From NCBI GenBank assembly GCA_039818825.1, contig JBCBTD010000027.1, positions 1 through 53,654 of the forward strand: a DNA stretch of 53,654 nt, written 5' to 3'. Source of the stretch: JBCBTD01 sp039818825. Its GTDB lineage: Bacteria; Pseudomonadota; Alphaproteobacteria; Geminicoccales; Geminicoccaceae. A program made the translations under genes and the position numbers. The number at the start of each line of letters is the position of its first letter. Positions within the stretch are counted from its first letter, which is position 1. Shown piece after piece: positions 1 through 7,570 of the stretch. The notes below the pieces were generated by a model that was not told where the DNA came from, ran no database searches, and worked only from the letters and a program-made list of their open reading frames with translations.

Positions 1-519
1 ATGGCCGCAACCGACGAGATGGCCGCGATCGCTTGTCGGTATCGGCCGCACGCCTGTTGCATCGTTCCTGAGCGTCGTGAGGAGCGGACGACCGAAAGCG
101 GGTTGGATGTCGCGGGCCTGGGGCCCCGCTTGCACGAAATCGTCGGTCGGCTTGCTGACGCAGGCACCCGCGTGTCGCTGTTCGTCGACGCCGATGCCCG
201 TCAGTTGGAAGCGGCCGCCGCCGCCGGTGCCGCCGTCGTCGAGCTGCATACCGGCACCTACGCCGATGCGTCGGCCGCGGCGCGGGACGGGCAGCGGTCG
301 CGCCTTGCCGAGGGCGCCAGGCTCGCCGCAGCATTGGGCCTGGAGGTCCACGCCGGCCACGGCCTCGACTTCGGGAACGTCGGACCGGTCGCCGCGCTGC
401 CCGAGGTCGTGGAACTGAACATCGGCCATTTCCTGGTCGGAGAGGCGGTGTTCATGGGCTTCGCACCGACGATTCGCCGAATGCGGGCGCTCATGGACGA
501 GGCCCGCGGGGCGCCATGA
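1..519 (+). CDS. pdxJ: Pyridoxine 5'-phosphate synthase (5'-truncated by window edge)
   Basis: PdxJ condenses 1-deoxyxylulose 5-phosphate with 3-amino-1-hydroxyacetone 1-phosphate to make pyridoxine 5'-phosphate, the last step of de novo vitamin B6 synthesis. The 172 visible residues carry the family signatures PERREERTTESGLDV, the HAGHGLDFGNV segment and ELNIGHFLVGEAVFMG. The family is usually about 240 residues, so roughly 70 N-terminal residues lie before base 1. The ATG at base 1 aligns with an internal methionine and is not the true start. The stop overlaps the acpS start (ATGA), so the two are translationally coupled, as in many proteobacteria. Confidence 0.93.
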   Translation: MAATDEMAAIACRYRPHACCIVPERREERTTESGLDVAGLGPRLHEIVGRLADAGTRVSLFVDADARQLEAAAAAGAAVVELHTGTYADASAAARDGQRSRLAEGARLAAALGLEVHAGHGLDFGNVGPVAALPEVVELNIGHFLVGEAVFMGFAPTIRRMRALMDEARGAP

Positions 520-914
520 TCGTCGGTGTGGGCGTCGACATCATCGACATCCGCCGGATCGAGCGCACCTTGGCGCGATTCGGCGACCGCTTCACGTCCC
601 GATGCTTCACACAGCTGGAGCGACAGAAGGCGGATGGTCGCCGCCGCCGGGCCGAGACCTATGCCAAGCGTTTCGCCGCCAAGGAAGCCTGCTCGAAAGC
701 GCTCGGCACCGGCTACTCGGCGGGCGTCTTCATGCGCGACATCGGCGTCGTCAACTTGCCGAGTGGCCAGCCTACGCTGCTGCTGACCGGCGGTGCGCTG
801 GCGCGCCTTCGACAGCTGGTGCCGGTCGGCCTGCAACCGTCCCTACAGCTCACGATCACCGACGAGCCTCCGCTCGCCCAAGCCTTCGTCCTCATTACGG
901 CAGCCCCGGCCTGA
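516..914 (+). CDS. acpS: Holo-[acyl-carrier-protein] synthase
   Basis: AcpS transfers 4'-phosphopantetheine from CoA to a serine of apo-ACP, activating it for fatty acid synthesis. At 132 residues it has the normal length. The magnesium-binding aspartate is in GVGVDIIDIRRIE (D8) and the catalytic glutamate in FAAKEACSKALGTG (E57). The ATG overlaps the pdxJ stop by four bases, and the gene ends one base before the lepB start, so it is an internal cistron of the operon. The start is supported by the overlap and by the family N-terminus. Confidence 0.95.
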   Translation: MIVGVGVDIIDIRRIERTLARFGDRFTSRCFTQLERQKADGRRRRAETYAKRFAAKEACSKALGTGYSAGVFMRDIGVVNLPSGQPTLLLTGGALARLRQLVPVGLQPSLQLTITDEPPLAQAFVLITAAPA

Positions 915-915
915 C

Positions 916-1638
916 ATGACCCGCAAGTCCTTCGTCGAGACCATCCGCACCCTCGTCTACGCCGTCTTGATCGCCGTGGTCGTCCGCAGCTTCCTGTTCG
1001 AGCCGTTCAACATCCCCTCCGGCTCGATGAAACCGACGCTGCTCGTCGGCGACTATCTGTTCACGTCGAAGTTCAGCTATGGCTACAGTCGCTACTCGCT
1101 GCCGTTCGGCCTGCCGCTGATCCCCGGTCGGATCTGGTTCACCATGCCGGAGCGCGGCGACGTTGCGGTGTTCAAGCTACCGTCGGACAATCGGACCGAC
1201 TACATCAAGCGCATCATCGGCCTGCCCGGCGACCGGATTCAGGTTCGCGAGGGCATCTTGTACCTGAACGACCAGGCGGTGCCGCGAACGCCGTTGCCGC
1301 CGTTCGTCGACGAGGATCTCGGCGATCGCAGTTTCCCGCGCTATCGAGAGACCCTGCCCAACGGCCGCAGCTACGAAGTGCTCGACTTGACGTCGACCGG
1401 CGCGCTGGACAACACCCGGGTCTTCGAGGTGCCTCCCGGCCATGTGTTTGCCATGGGCGACAATCGTGACAATTCACAAGACTCGCGGACCCGCGGCGTC
1501 GGCCCGATCCCGATCGAGAATCTGGTCGGTCGCGCCGACATGATCTTTTTCTCGACCGACGGGTCGGCGCGGTTGTGGGAGCCTTGGAAATGGCCATTCG
1601 CGATCCGCTACGGGCGCTTGTTCGACCGGATCCAATGA
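916..1638 (+). CDS. lepB: Signal peptidase I
   Basis: This inner-membrane serine protease removes Sec and Tat signal peptides on the periplasmic side. The 240-residue protein has one N-terminal membrane helix (about residues 10-28). Catalytic Ser37 lies in IPSGSMKPT and the general-base Lys98 in YIKRIIGLPGD. The conserved C-terminal box GDNRDNSQDSR is also present. The ATG at 916 is one base after the acpS stop. An in-frame upstream extension exists but overlaps acpS in another frame and lacks family resemblance, so it was rejected. Confidence 0.95.
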   Translation: MTRKSFVETIRTLVYAVLIAVVVRSFLFEPFNIPSGSMKPTLLVGDYLFTSKFSYGYSRYSLPFGLPLIPGRIWFTMPERGDVAVFKLPSDNRTDYIKRIIGLPGDRIQVREGILYLNDQAVPRTPLPPFVDEDLGDRSFPRYRETLPNGRSYEVLDLTSTGALDNTRVFEVPPGHVFAMGDNRDNSQDSRTRGVGPIPIENLVGRADMIFFSTDGSARLWEPWKWPFAIRYGRLFDRIQ

Positions 1639-1657
1639 GGCGCGACACGGGTAGGAG

Positions 1658-2350
1658 GTGCGGCTGAACGAACGCGGTAACGAACGGTTGGAAGCAGTTC
1701 TCGGCTACCGGTTCGGCGATCGCCGCCTAATGGATCGGGCGCTGGTCCATCGGAGCGCGGGCACGCCCACCCGGCGCGACAACGAGAGGCTGGAGTTCTT
1801 GGGCGATCGAGTGCTCGGCCTCGCGGTCGCCGATCTTCTCTGGCGGGCGTTTCCGAACGAACCGGAGGGTGGCCTGAGCAAGCGCCATGCGGCGCTGGTC
1901 CGGCGTGAGACCCTGGCCGACGTCGGTGTCGAATGGGCGCTAGGTGACGACTTGGTTCTGTCGCCGGGCGAAACTGCTGCCGGCGGCCGCGACAACCCGG
2001 CGATCGTGGCGGACGGTGTCGAAGCACTGATCGGCGCGGTCTATGCGGACGGCGGGTTCGGGCCCGCGGCGGACCTGGTGCGACGGTTCTGGCAGGCGCG
2101 GGTCGCCGATCTTCGTGACGTGCCGCACGATGCGAAAACCGCGCTGCAGGAGTGGAGCCAGGGGCGTGGGCTGGGTTTGCCGGTCTACCGCGAGGAGCAT
2201 CGTAGCGGCCCACCTCATGCGCCGACCTTCACGGTGTCGGCGCGCGTCGGCCACCATGCGCCGATGACGGCGAGTGGTGCGTCGAAACGGTTGGCCGAGC
2301 AGGCCGCGGCAGCCGCGCTGTTGCGCGCCCTGGACCAGAGCGGACGATGA
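1658..2350 (+). CDS. rnc: Ribonuclease III
   Basis: RNase III cleaves double-stranded RNA during rRNA and mRNA processing. The catalytic domain has the signature NERLEFLGDRVLG (about residues 42-54) and the second acidic pair in ADGVEALIGAVYADGG. A C-terminal double-stranded-RNA-binding domain starts near DAKTALQEW. The coordinate given uses GTG at 1658, but that codon overlaps the AGGAGG Shine-Dalgarno at 1653-1658. CTG at 1664, five bases after the AGGAGG, is the better-placed initiator and would give 228 residues. The stop overlaps the era ATG. Function is certain; the start is not. Confidence 0.93.
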   Translation: MRLNERGNERLEAVLGYRFGDRRLMDRALVHRSAGTPTRRDNERLEFLGDRVLGLAVADLLWRAFPNEPEGGLSKRHAALVRRETLADVGVEWALGDDLVLSPGETAAGGRDNPAIVADGVEALIGAVYADGGFGPAADLVRRFWQARVADLRDVPHDAKTALQEWSQGRGLGLPVYREEHRSGPPHAPTFTVSARVGHHAPMTASGASKRLAEQAAAAALLRALDQSGR

Positions 2351-3264
2351 GCGGGGGCGGTGAGGCGACGCGATGCGGGTTCGTGGCGCTGCTCGGGGCG
2401 CCGAACGTCGGCAAATCCACGCTCCTCAACCAGCTCGTCGGCACCAAGGTTTCGATCGTCTCGCCGAAGGTGCAGACGACGCGTCGTCGTGTGCTCGGCA
2501 TCACCGTCCGCGGCGACACGCAGATCGTCTTCGTCGACACGCCGGGAATCTTCGAGCCGCAGAAGAAGCTGGATCGCGCCATGGTCGATGCGGCGATGCA
2601 GGGGGGCGCCGACAGCGACGTCGTGTCCCTGGTGGTCGACGCCTCGCGTGGTCTCGACCGTCGTTCGGAGCGGGTGCTGGACCGATTGGCCCGGGTCGAG
2701 CGGCCGCGGCTGTTGGTGCTCAACAAGATCGACTTGGTTCCGCCGCCGCAGCTGCTGCCGCTGATCGACCAGGCGAACCGCCGGCTCCCGTTTGCTGCCA
2801 CGTTCCTCGTCTCGGCGGAACGAGGCGATGGCTGCGCCGATTTGTTGGCGGCACTGCCTCAGCACCTGCCTCACGGGCCATGGCTGTTCCCCGAGGATCA
2901 GCTCTCCGATTTGTCCGACCGGGTGTTGGCGGCGGAGATCACCCGCGAGCATCTGTTCCGCCAGCTTCACGAAGAACTGCCCTACAGCCTGACCGTGGAG
3001 ACCGAAGGCTACGCCACCGCGGCTGACGGCAGCGAGGTGCGGATCGACCAGACGATCTACGTCCGCCGTGGCAGCCAGAAGGCGATCGTCCTCGGCGACG
3101 GCGGTCGCCGGATCAAGCAGGTCGGCGAAGCAGCGCGGACGGAACTGGAGGAGCTCCTGGGTCGTCGCGTCCATCTGTTCCTGTTCGTCAAGGTTCGCGA
3201 GGGCTGGCTGGACGATCCCGAGCGCTACCGCGAGATGGGCCTCGACTGGCCGGGTAGCACGTGA
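2347..3264 (+). CDS. era: GTPase Era
   Basis: Era is an essential GTPase that binds the 3' end of 16S rRNA and assists 30S subunit maturation. The 305 residues begin with the P-loop GAPNVGKST (17-25). They continue with the switch segment KVQTTRRRVLGI, the G3 motif DTPG and the G4 motif NKID, and finish with a C-terminal KH domain (around ETEGYATAADGSEVRID onward). The ATG overlaps the rnc stop (ATGA) and the stop overlaps the recO GTG (GTGA). The rnc-era-recO order is widespread in proteobacteria. Confidence 0.96.
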   Translation: MSGGGEATRCGFVALLGAPNVGKSTLLNQLVGTKVSIVSPKVQTTRRRVLGITVRGDTQIVFVDTPGIFEPQKKLDRAMVDAAMQGGADSDVVSLVVDASRGLDRRSERVLDRLARVERPRLLVLNKIDLVPPPQLLPLIDQANRRLPFAATFLVSAERGDGCADLLAALPQHLPHGPWLFPEDQLSDLSDRVLAAEITREHLFRQLHEELPYSLTVETEGYATAADGSEVRIDQTIYVRRGSQKAIVLGDGGRRIKQVGEAARTELEELLGRRVHLFLFVKVREGWLDDPERYREMGLDWPGST

Positions 3265-4007
3265 CGATCGCCTGGGACGACGAAGGCGTGGTGCTCGCCG
3301 CCCGCCCGCACGGCGAGAGCGGCCTCATTCTCTCGGCGCTGACCTTCGCCCACGGTCGCCATGCCGGCTGGGTCGCAGCCGGGTCGTCGCGGGCCAAGCG
3401 TCCACTGTTCCAGCCCGGCAACCGGCTCGCGCTCAATTGGCAGGCCCGCCTCGCGGACGATCTCGGACGGTTCGCGGCGGAGCCGGTGGAACTCGTCGCG
3501 TCACGGCTGCTCGACGCCGCGCCACGGCTGCAGGCGGCATCGGCGGTCTGCGCCGTGTTGGAGACGGCGCTCCCGGAGCGTGTGCCGCAACCTGCACTGT
3601 ACCCGCCGTTCGTGGCGCTGCTGCGGACCTTGGCGACCGGAGCAGCCTGGTACGGCCCGTTCCTCGCGTTCGAACGCTTCCTCTTGGAGGAAACCGGCTT
3701 CGCCATGGATCTCGAGCGTTGTGCGGTGACTGGCAGCATCGATGATCTGGCCTTCGTCTCGCCGCGCACCGGTCGGGCGGTTGCCAGGGGCGCAGCACCG
3801 ACGTTCGAAGCTCGTCTGTTGCCGCTCCCAGACTGTTTCCAGGCCGGCGGTGAGCCGAGTGCTGCGGCGTTCGTCGCCGGGTTACGCCTGACCGGGCACT
3901 TTCTGGAGCGTCACGTCTACCATGCCGTCGACCGGCCGTTGCCGGCGGCGAGGCTCAGGCTGTTGCAGTTGGCGGAGGAGGCCCTGAACCGTGGCGTCGA
4001 CCCCTGA
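3261..4007 (+). CDS. recO: DNA repair protein RecO
   Basis: RecO anneals single strands and, with RecR, loads RecA onto SSB-coated gaps. The 248-residue protein has the N-terminal OB-fold beginning WDDEGVVLAARPHGESGLILSAL in overall pattern, followed by a helical domain rich in Ala and Leu. The GTG start overlaps the era stop by four bases. Its C-terminus overlaps the parC GTG at 3991. Assignment rests on N-terminal similarity, length and position after era. Confidence 0.9.
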   Translation: MTIAWDDEGVVLAARPHGESGLILSALTFAHGRHAGWVAAGSSRAKRPLFQPGNRLALNWQARLADDLGRFAAEPVELVASRLLDAAPRLQAASAVCAVLETALPERVPQPALYPPFVALLRTLATGAAWYGPFLAFERFLLEETGFAMDLERCAVTGSIDDLAFVSPRTGRAVARGAAPTFEARLLPLPDCFQAGGEPSAAAFVAGLRLTGHFLERHVYHAVDRPLPAARLRLLQLAEEALNRGVDP

Positions 4008-6267
4008 ACCGAACGGCCGAGGCCCGACCGACGAGGGCGGCGACGTTCGCGTCGTCGATCTGCGCGAGGCGCTGAGCCAGCGCTATCTTGCCTATGCCTT
4101 GTCGACGATCACGTCGCGGTCGTTGCCCGACGTCCGCGACGGCCTGAAGCCGGTTCAGCGCCGCCTGCTCTACGCGATGCGCGAGTTGAAACTAGACCCG
4201 GCGGGCGGCTTCAAGAAGTGCGCGCGGATCGTCGGCGACGTGATCGGTAAGTTCCATCCCCATGGCGACGCCGCGGTCTACGAAGCATTGGTGCGCCTCG
4301 CCCAGGACTTCACGCAGCGCTATCCGTTGGTCGACGGCCAAGGGAACTTCGGCAATGTCGACGGCGACAACGCCGCCGCCATGCGGTACACGGAGAGCCG
4401 GCTGACGGCCGTTGCCGCGGCGCTGCTCGATGGCCTCGACGAGGACACCGTCGACTTCCGCGCCACCTACGACGGCAGCGAAGACGAGCCGGTGGTGCTG
4501 CCCGCCGCATTCCCCAATCTGCTTGCAAACGGTGCGTCGGGGATCGCCGTGGGCATGGCGACCAGCATCCCGCCGCACCACGTCGGCGAGCTGGCCGATG
4601 CGCTCCTGGTTCTGCTCGACGACCCGGTGGCCGACGAGGCCAGGGTGCTGCGGCCGATCCAGGGGCCGGATCTGCCGACCGGCGGCGTGTTGGTCGAAGA
4701 CCGTGCGGTGGTCGAGACCGCCTACCGCAGTGGTCGTGGCGCGTTCCGTCTGCGGGCGCGGTGGCAGAAGGAAGACCAGGGCTACGGCCAGTACCAGGTC
4801 GTGGTCGACCAGATTCCCTACCAGGTGCCGAAGTCGCGGCTGATCGAGCGGATCGCCGAGCTGCTGCAGACGAAGAAGCTGACTCTGCTCGCCGACGTCC
4901 GGGACGAGAGTGCGGAAGACGTGCGGATCGTGCTGGTGCCGCGGTCGCGGACGGTGCCGGCCGAGCTACTGATGGAGCAGCTGTTCCGTCTGACCGAGAT
5001 GGAAACCCGCATCTCGTTGAACTTGAACGTGCTCGATGCCGCCGGCGTGCCGCGGGTCATGGGTGTCGCGCCCGCGCTGGCGGCGTTCCTCGAGCACCGC
5101 ATGGTCGTGCTCGTCCGCCGCTCGGAACACCGGCTGGCGAAGATCGACGATCGGCTCGAGATCCTCGACGGCTACCTGAAGGCGTTTCCGGACATCGACC
5201 GGGTCATCGCCATCATCCGCGAGCACGACCAGCCGCGACCTGTACTCATGGCCGAGTTCGACCTCACGGAGCGCCAGGCCGAAGCGATCCTCAACCTGCG
5301 TTTGCGCCAGTTGCGGAAGCTCGAGGAGATGGCGCTCCGGGACGAGCGGACGAGCCTGGCGACCGAGCGTGCCGAGCTGAAGGCTCTTTTGGCAGACGAG
5401 GGCAAGCGGCGCGGCCGCCTTGCCGAAGAAGTGCGCGAGATGAAAGCAGCGTTCGGCAACGAGCCGCGGCGAACGGCGGTCGCTGGCTCACCGCTCGCGG
5501 TGGACCTCGACGTCGAGGCGGCGGTCGAGCGACAGCCGGTCACCGTCGTCTGTTCGCTCGAAGGCTGGCTGCGGGTGCTGCGCGGCCACGTCACCGACGG
5601 CGACGAATTGAAGTTCAAGGAGGGCGACGGTCCTCGCTTCCGGCTCTTGGCCCAATCGACGGACAAGCTGCTGGTGCTGCGCGACGATGGCCGCTGCCAC
5701 CTCTTGCCGATCGACCGGCTGCCCGGCGGCCGGGGGCAGGGGGAACCGCTCGGCCTGTTCGTCGACCTCGAACCCGAGACCCGCATCGTCGACCTTCGTG
5801 TCCACGATCCCGCCGGGCGACTGATCCTCGGCACCCGGGCCGGTCGCGGCTTCATCGCCGCGGAAGCCGACATCGCCGCGCAGACCAAAGCCGGCAAGCA
5901 GGTCGTCAACGTCACCGGCAAGGACCACTTGGCGGCCGTCGCCAAGATCACGGGCGACGGGGTGGCGGTGCTCGGCAGCAACCGCAAGCTGCTGGTGTTC
6001 CCCGTCGACGAGCTACCGGTGATGGGTCGTGGCAAAGGCGTGATTCTGCAGAAGTACCGTGATGGCACGCTCGTCGACCTGATGAGCGTCGATCTCGCGC
6101 AGGGTCTCGGCTGGCCCGCGGGCGGCAGACGGCGTTACGAAAAGGACCTCGCACCATGGCGGAGCGCACGGGCCAGTGTCGGTCGCAACGCGCCCATCGG
6201 CTTCCCGCGCGAGGGCGGCTTCCGCGATGTCACCAGCGGCCGCTTCGACGACGACGAGGCCGGCTGA
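3991..6267 (+). CDS. parC: DNA topoisomerase IV subunit A
   Basis: ParC is the breakage-reunion subunit of topoisomerase IV, which decatenates daughter chromosomes. The 758-residue protein has the conserved start SLPDVRDGLKPVQRRLLYAM. The catalytic tyrosine is Tyr133 in AAMRYTES. The quinolone-determining stretch HPHGDAAVYE (89-98) has Ala where E. coli ParC has Ser80. The C-terminal part is a degenerate beta-pinwheel with no clear GyrA box, which favours ParC over GyrA. The GTG start lies within the recO end. A GyrA paralogue is the alternative, judged less likely. Confidence 0.9.
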   Translation: MASTPEPNGRGPTDEGGDVRVVDLREALSQRYLAYALSTITSRSLPDVRDGLKPVQRRLLYAMRELKLDPAGGFKKCARIVGDVIGKFHPHGDAAVYEALVRLAQDFTQRYPLVDGQGNFGNVDGDNAAAMRYTESRLTAVAAALLDGLDEDTVDFRATYDGSEDEPVVLPAAFPNLLANGASGIAVGMATSIPPHHVGELADALLVLLDDPVADEARVLRPIQGPDLPTGGVLVEDRAVVETAYRSGRGAFRLRARWQKEDQGYGQYQVVVDQIPYQVPKSRLIERIAELLQTKKLTLLADVRDESAEDVRIVLVPRSRTVPAELLMEQLFRLTEMETRISLNLNVLDAAGVPRVMGVAPALAAFLEHRMVVLVRRSEHRLAKIDDRLEILDGYLKAFPDIDRVIAIIREHDQPRPVLMAEFDLTERQAEAILNLRLRQLRKLEEMALRDERTSLATERAELKALLADEGKRRGRLAEEVREMKAAFGNEPRRTAVAGSPLAVDLDVEAAVERQPVTVVCSLEGWLRVLRGHVTDGDELKFKEGDGPRFRLLAQSTDKLLVLRDDGRCHLLPIDRLPGGRGQGEPLGLFVDLEPETRIVDLRVHDPAGRLILGTRAGRGFIAAEADIAAQTKAGKQVVNVTGKDHLAAVAKITGDGVAVLGSNRKLLVFPVDELPVMGRGKGVILQKYRDGTLVDLMSVDLAQGLGWPAGGRRRYEKDLAPWRSARASVGRNAPIGFPREGGFRDVTSGRFDDDEAG

Positions 6268-6397
6268 CCACCGCATTTTGTCAGTCGTCCTTGGCGAGTG
6301 CTGATAAAATGAACGCCGCGACGTTTTTTCTGTTGCCAGTCGCCGCTAGTCAAACTTATCGCTGAAAGATCGATGTTGTTCGACCAGCGAGGTGCGC

Positions 6398-6661
6398 ATG
6401 CGCGACTTGTCCTTGATGTTGAACGATTACCGGTTGACGACCGCCGAAATCCTCTACCATCTGCCGGATCATCCGGATTTGTTGCAGACGTTCGTTTGGC
6501 AAGACTACGACTTGGCACCGCAGTTCCCCGTGCTCGGCAAGTTCGTCAAATTCTGGGAAGGCAACATCGAAGGGCGGCTGCACAGCATCAAGGTGGCGAC
6601 CAGCGGACTGGTTCAGCCAACCACCTACAGCCACGCAAATCACTTGTTGACCCTGCAGTAG
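6398..6661 (+). CDS. usg: Usg family protein
   Basis: This 87-residue protein belongs to the small Usg family of alphaproteobacteria, found near tryptophan genes in some species and of unknown function. The family core YRLTTAEILYHLPDHPDLLQ is followed by QDYDLAPQFPVLGKFVKFW and LHSIKVA. ATG at 6398 is chosen because GAGG at 6389-6392 lies five bases upstream; an in-frame GTG at 6392 overlaps that site. The gene is separated from parC by 130 bases. A weak TTGCCA/TTATCG promoter-like pair sits at 6333-6361. No trp genes are nearby. Confidence 0.87.
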   Translation: MRDLSLMLNDYRLTTAEILYHLPDHPDLLQTFVWQDYDLAPQFPVLGKFVKFWEGNIEGRLHSIKVATSGLVQPTTYSHANHLLTLQ

Positions 6662-6711
6662 CCGGTCAGGGCAAGCAGGACCACCAACGCCAACGAGGAG
6701 GAGACGAGACG

Positions 6712-7539
6712 ATGTGCGTGCCGGGCTGCCGCGACCACGTGCTCCGTCGCCTCGATCGGCGAAGGTTCTTTGCCAAGTCGGGGCTCGTGATGGCCGCGGG
6801 CGCGACCGGCAGCACCCTCGCGGCACCCCGAGCCATGGCGCAGGGGACGCGCAGCTTCGACCGGATCGTCGACCTGACGCACACGTTGGGCGCCGACTTC
6901 CCGACCTTCGGCGGCGAGCCCGCGATCGACTTCGACCAGTTCCTGTACTTCGCCGACGACGGCTACAACATGGCGCGTTGGTCGTTGGTGGAACACGTTG
7001 GCACGCACATGGACGCGCCGATCCACTTTTCTGCGGACGGTGAAACGGCCGACGAAATCCCGATCGAAAAGCTGGTGGTGCCATTGGCCATCGTCGACAT
7101 TCGGGAGAAGGCTGCGGCAGGCCCGGACGCCCAGGTGACGCCCGACGATCTCCGGGAGTGGGAAGCAGCAAACGGCCCCCTGCCCGACGGCGCTTGCGTA
7201 GCGATGAACTCCGGCTGGGACGCGAAGGTCGGCAGCGCCGAGTTCCGCAATGCCGACGCCGACGGTGTGATGCACTTCCCGGGCTTCCACGAGGACGCAG
7301 CCCGGTTCCTCATGGACGAGCGTCAAGTGGTCGGCATCGCCGTCGACACGCTCTCCCTCGACTACGGGCGATCGGCGGACTTCGCCGTCCACTACGCGTG
7401 GCTGCCCACCAACCGTTGGGGTATGGAGTGCGTCGCCAATCTCGGCTCGCTCCCGGCCACAGGCGCCACCATCGTTGCCGGAGGGCCGAAGGTCGCCGGC
7501 GCCACCGGCGGCCCGAGCCGAGTCATCGCCCTGGTCTGA
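6712..7539 (+). CDS. Tat-exported cyclase/kynurenine-formamidase-family hydrolase
   Basis: A metal-dependent hydrolase of the cyclase (PF04199-type) family. Members include kynurenine formamidase and isatin hydrolase; the substrate here cannot be told. The 275 residues start with a twin-arginine signal (RRRFFAKSG, then an Ala/Gly-rich hydrophobic stretch, likely cut after AMAQ near residue 44). The metal-binding motif is HVGTHMDAPIHF, and later come DTLSLDYG and an acidic region. GAGGAGGAG lies just upstream of the ATG. It follows usg by 50 bases and may be cotranscribed with it. Export suggests a periplasmic role. Confidence 0.8.
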   Translation: MCVPGCRDHVLRRLDRRRFFAKSGLVMAAGATGSTLAAPRAMAQGTRSFDRIVDLTHTLGADFPTFGGEPAIDFDQFLYFADDGYNMARWSLVEHVGTHMDAPIHFSADGETADEIPIEKLVVPLAIVDIREKAAAGPDAQVTPDDLREWEAANGPLPDGACVAMNSGWDAKVGSAEFRNADADGVMHFPGFHEDAARFLMDERQVVGIAVDTLSLDYGRSADFAVHYAWLPTNRWGMECVANLGSLPATGATIVAGGPKVAGATGGPSRVIALV

Positions 7540-7570
7540 GTTGCTGCGCCCGCCCCCAGCGCTCCCTGTC

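Noticed and set aside
1..3. ATG at base 1 as the start of pdxJ
   Set aside because: It aligns with an internal family methionine (MAATDEM), and about 70 family residues are missing before it.
6278..6304. CIRCE-like heat-shock element (TTGTCAGTC-N9-GAGTGCTGA)
   Set aside because: The spacer is right, but the arms match consensus at only 6 and 8 of 9 positions and pair poorly with each other, and usg is not a known HrcA target.
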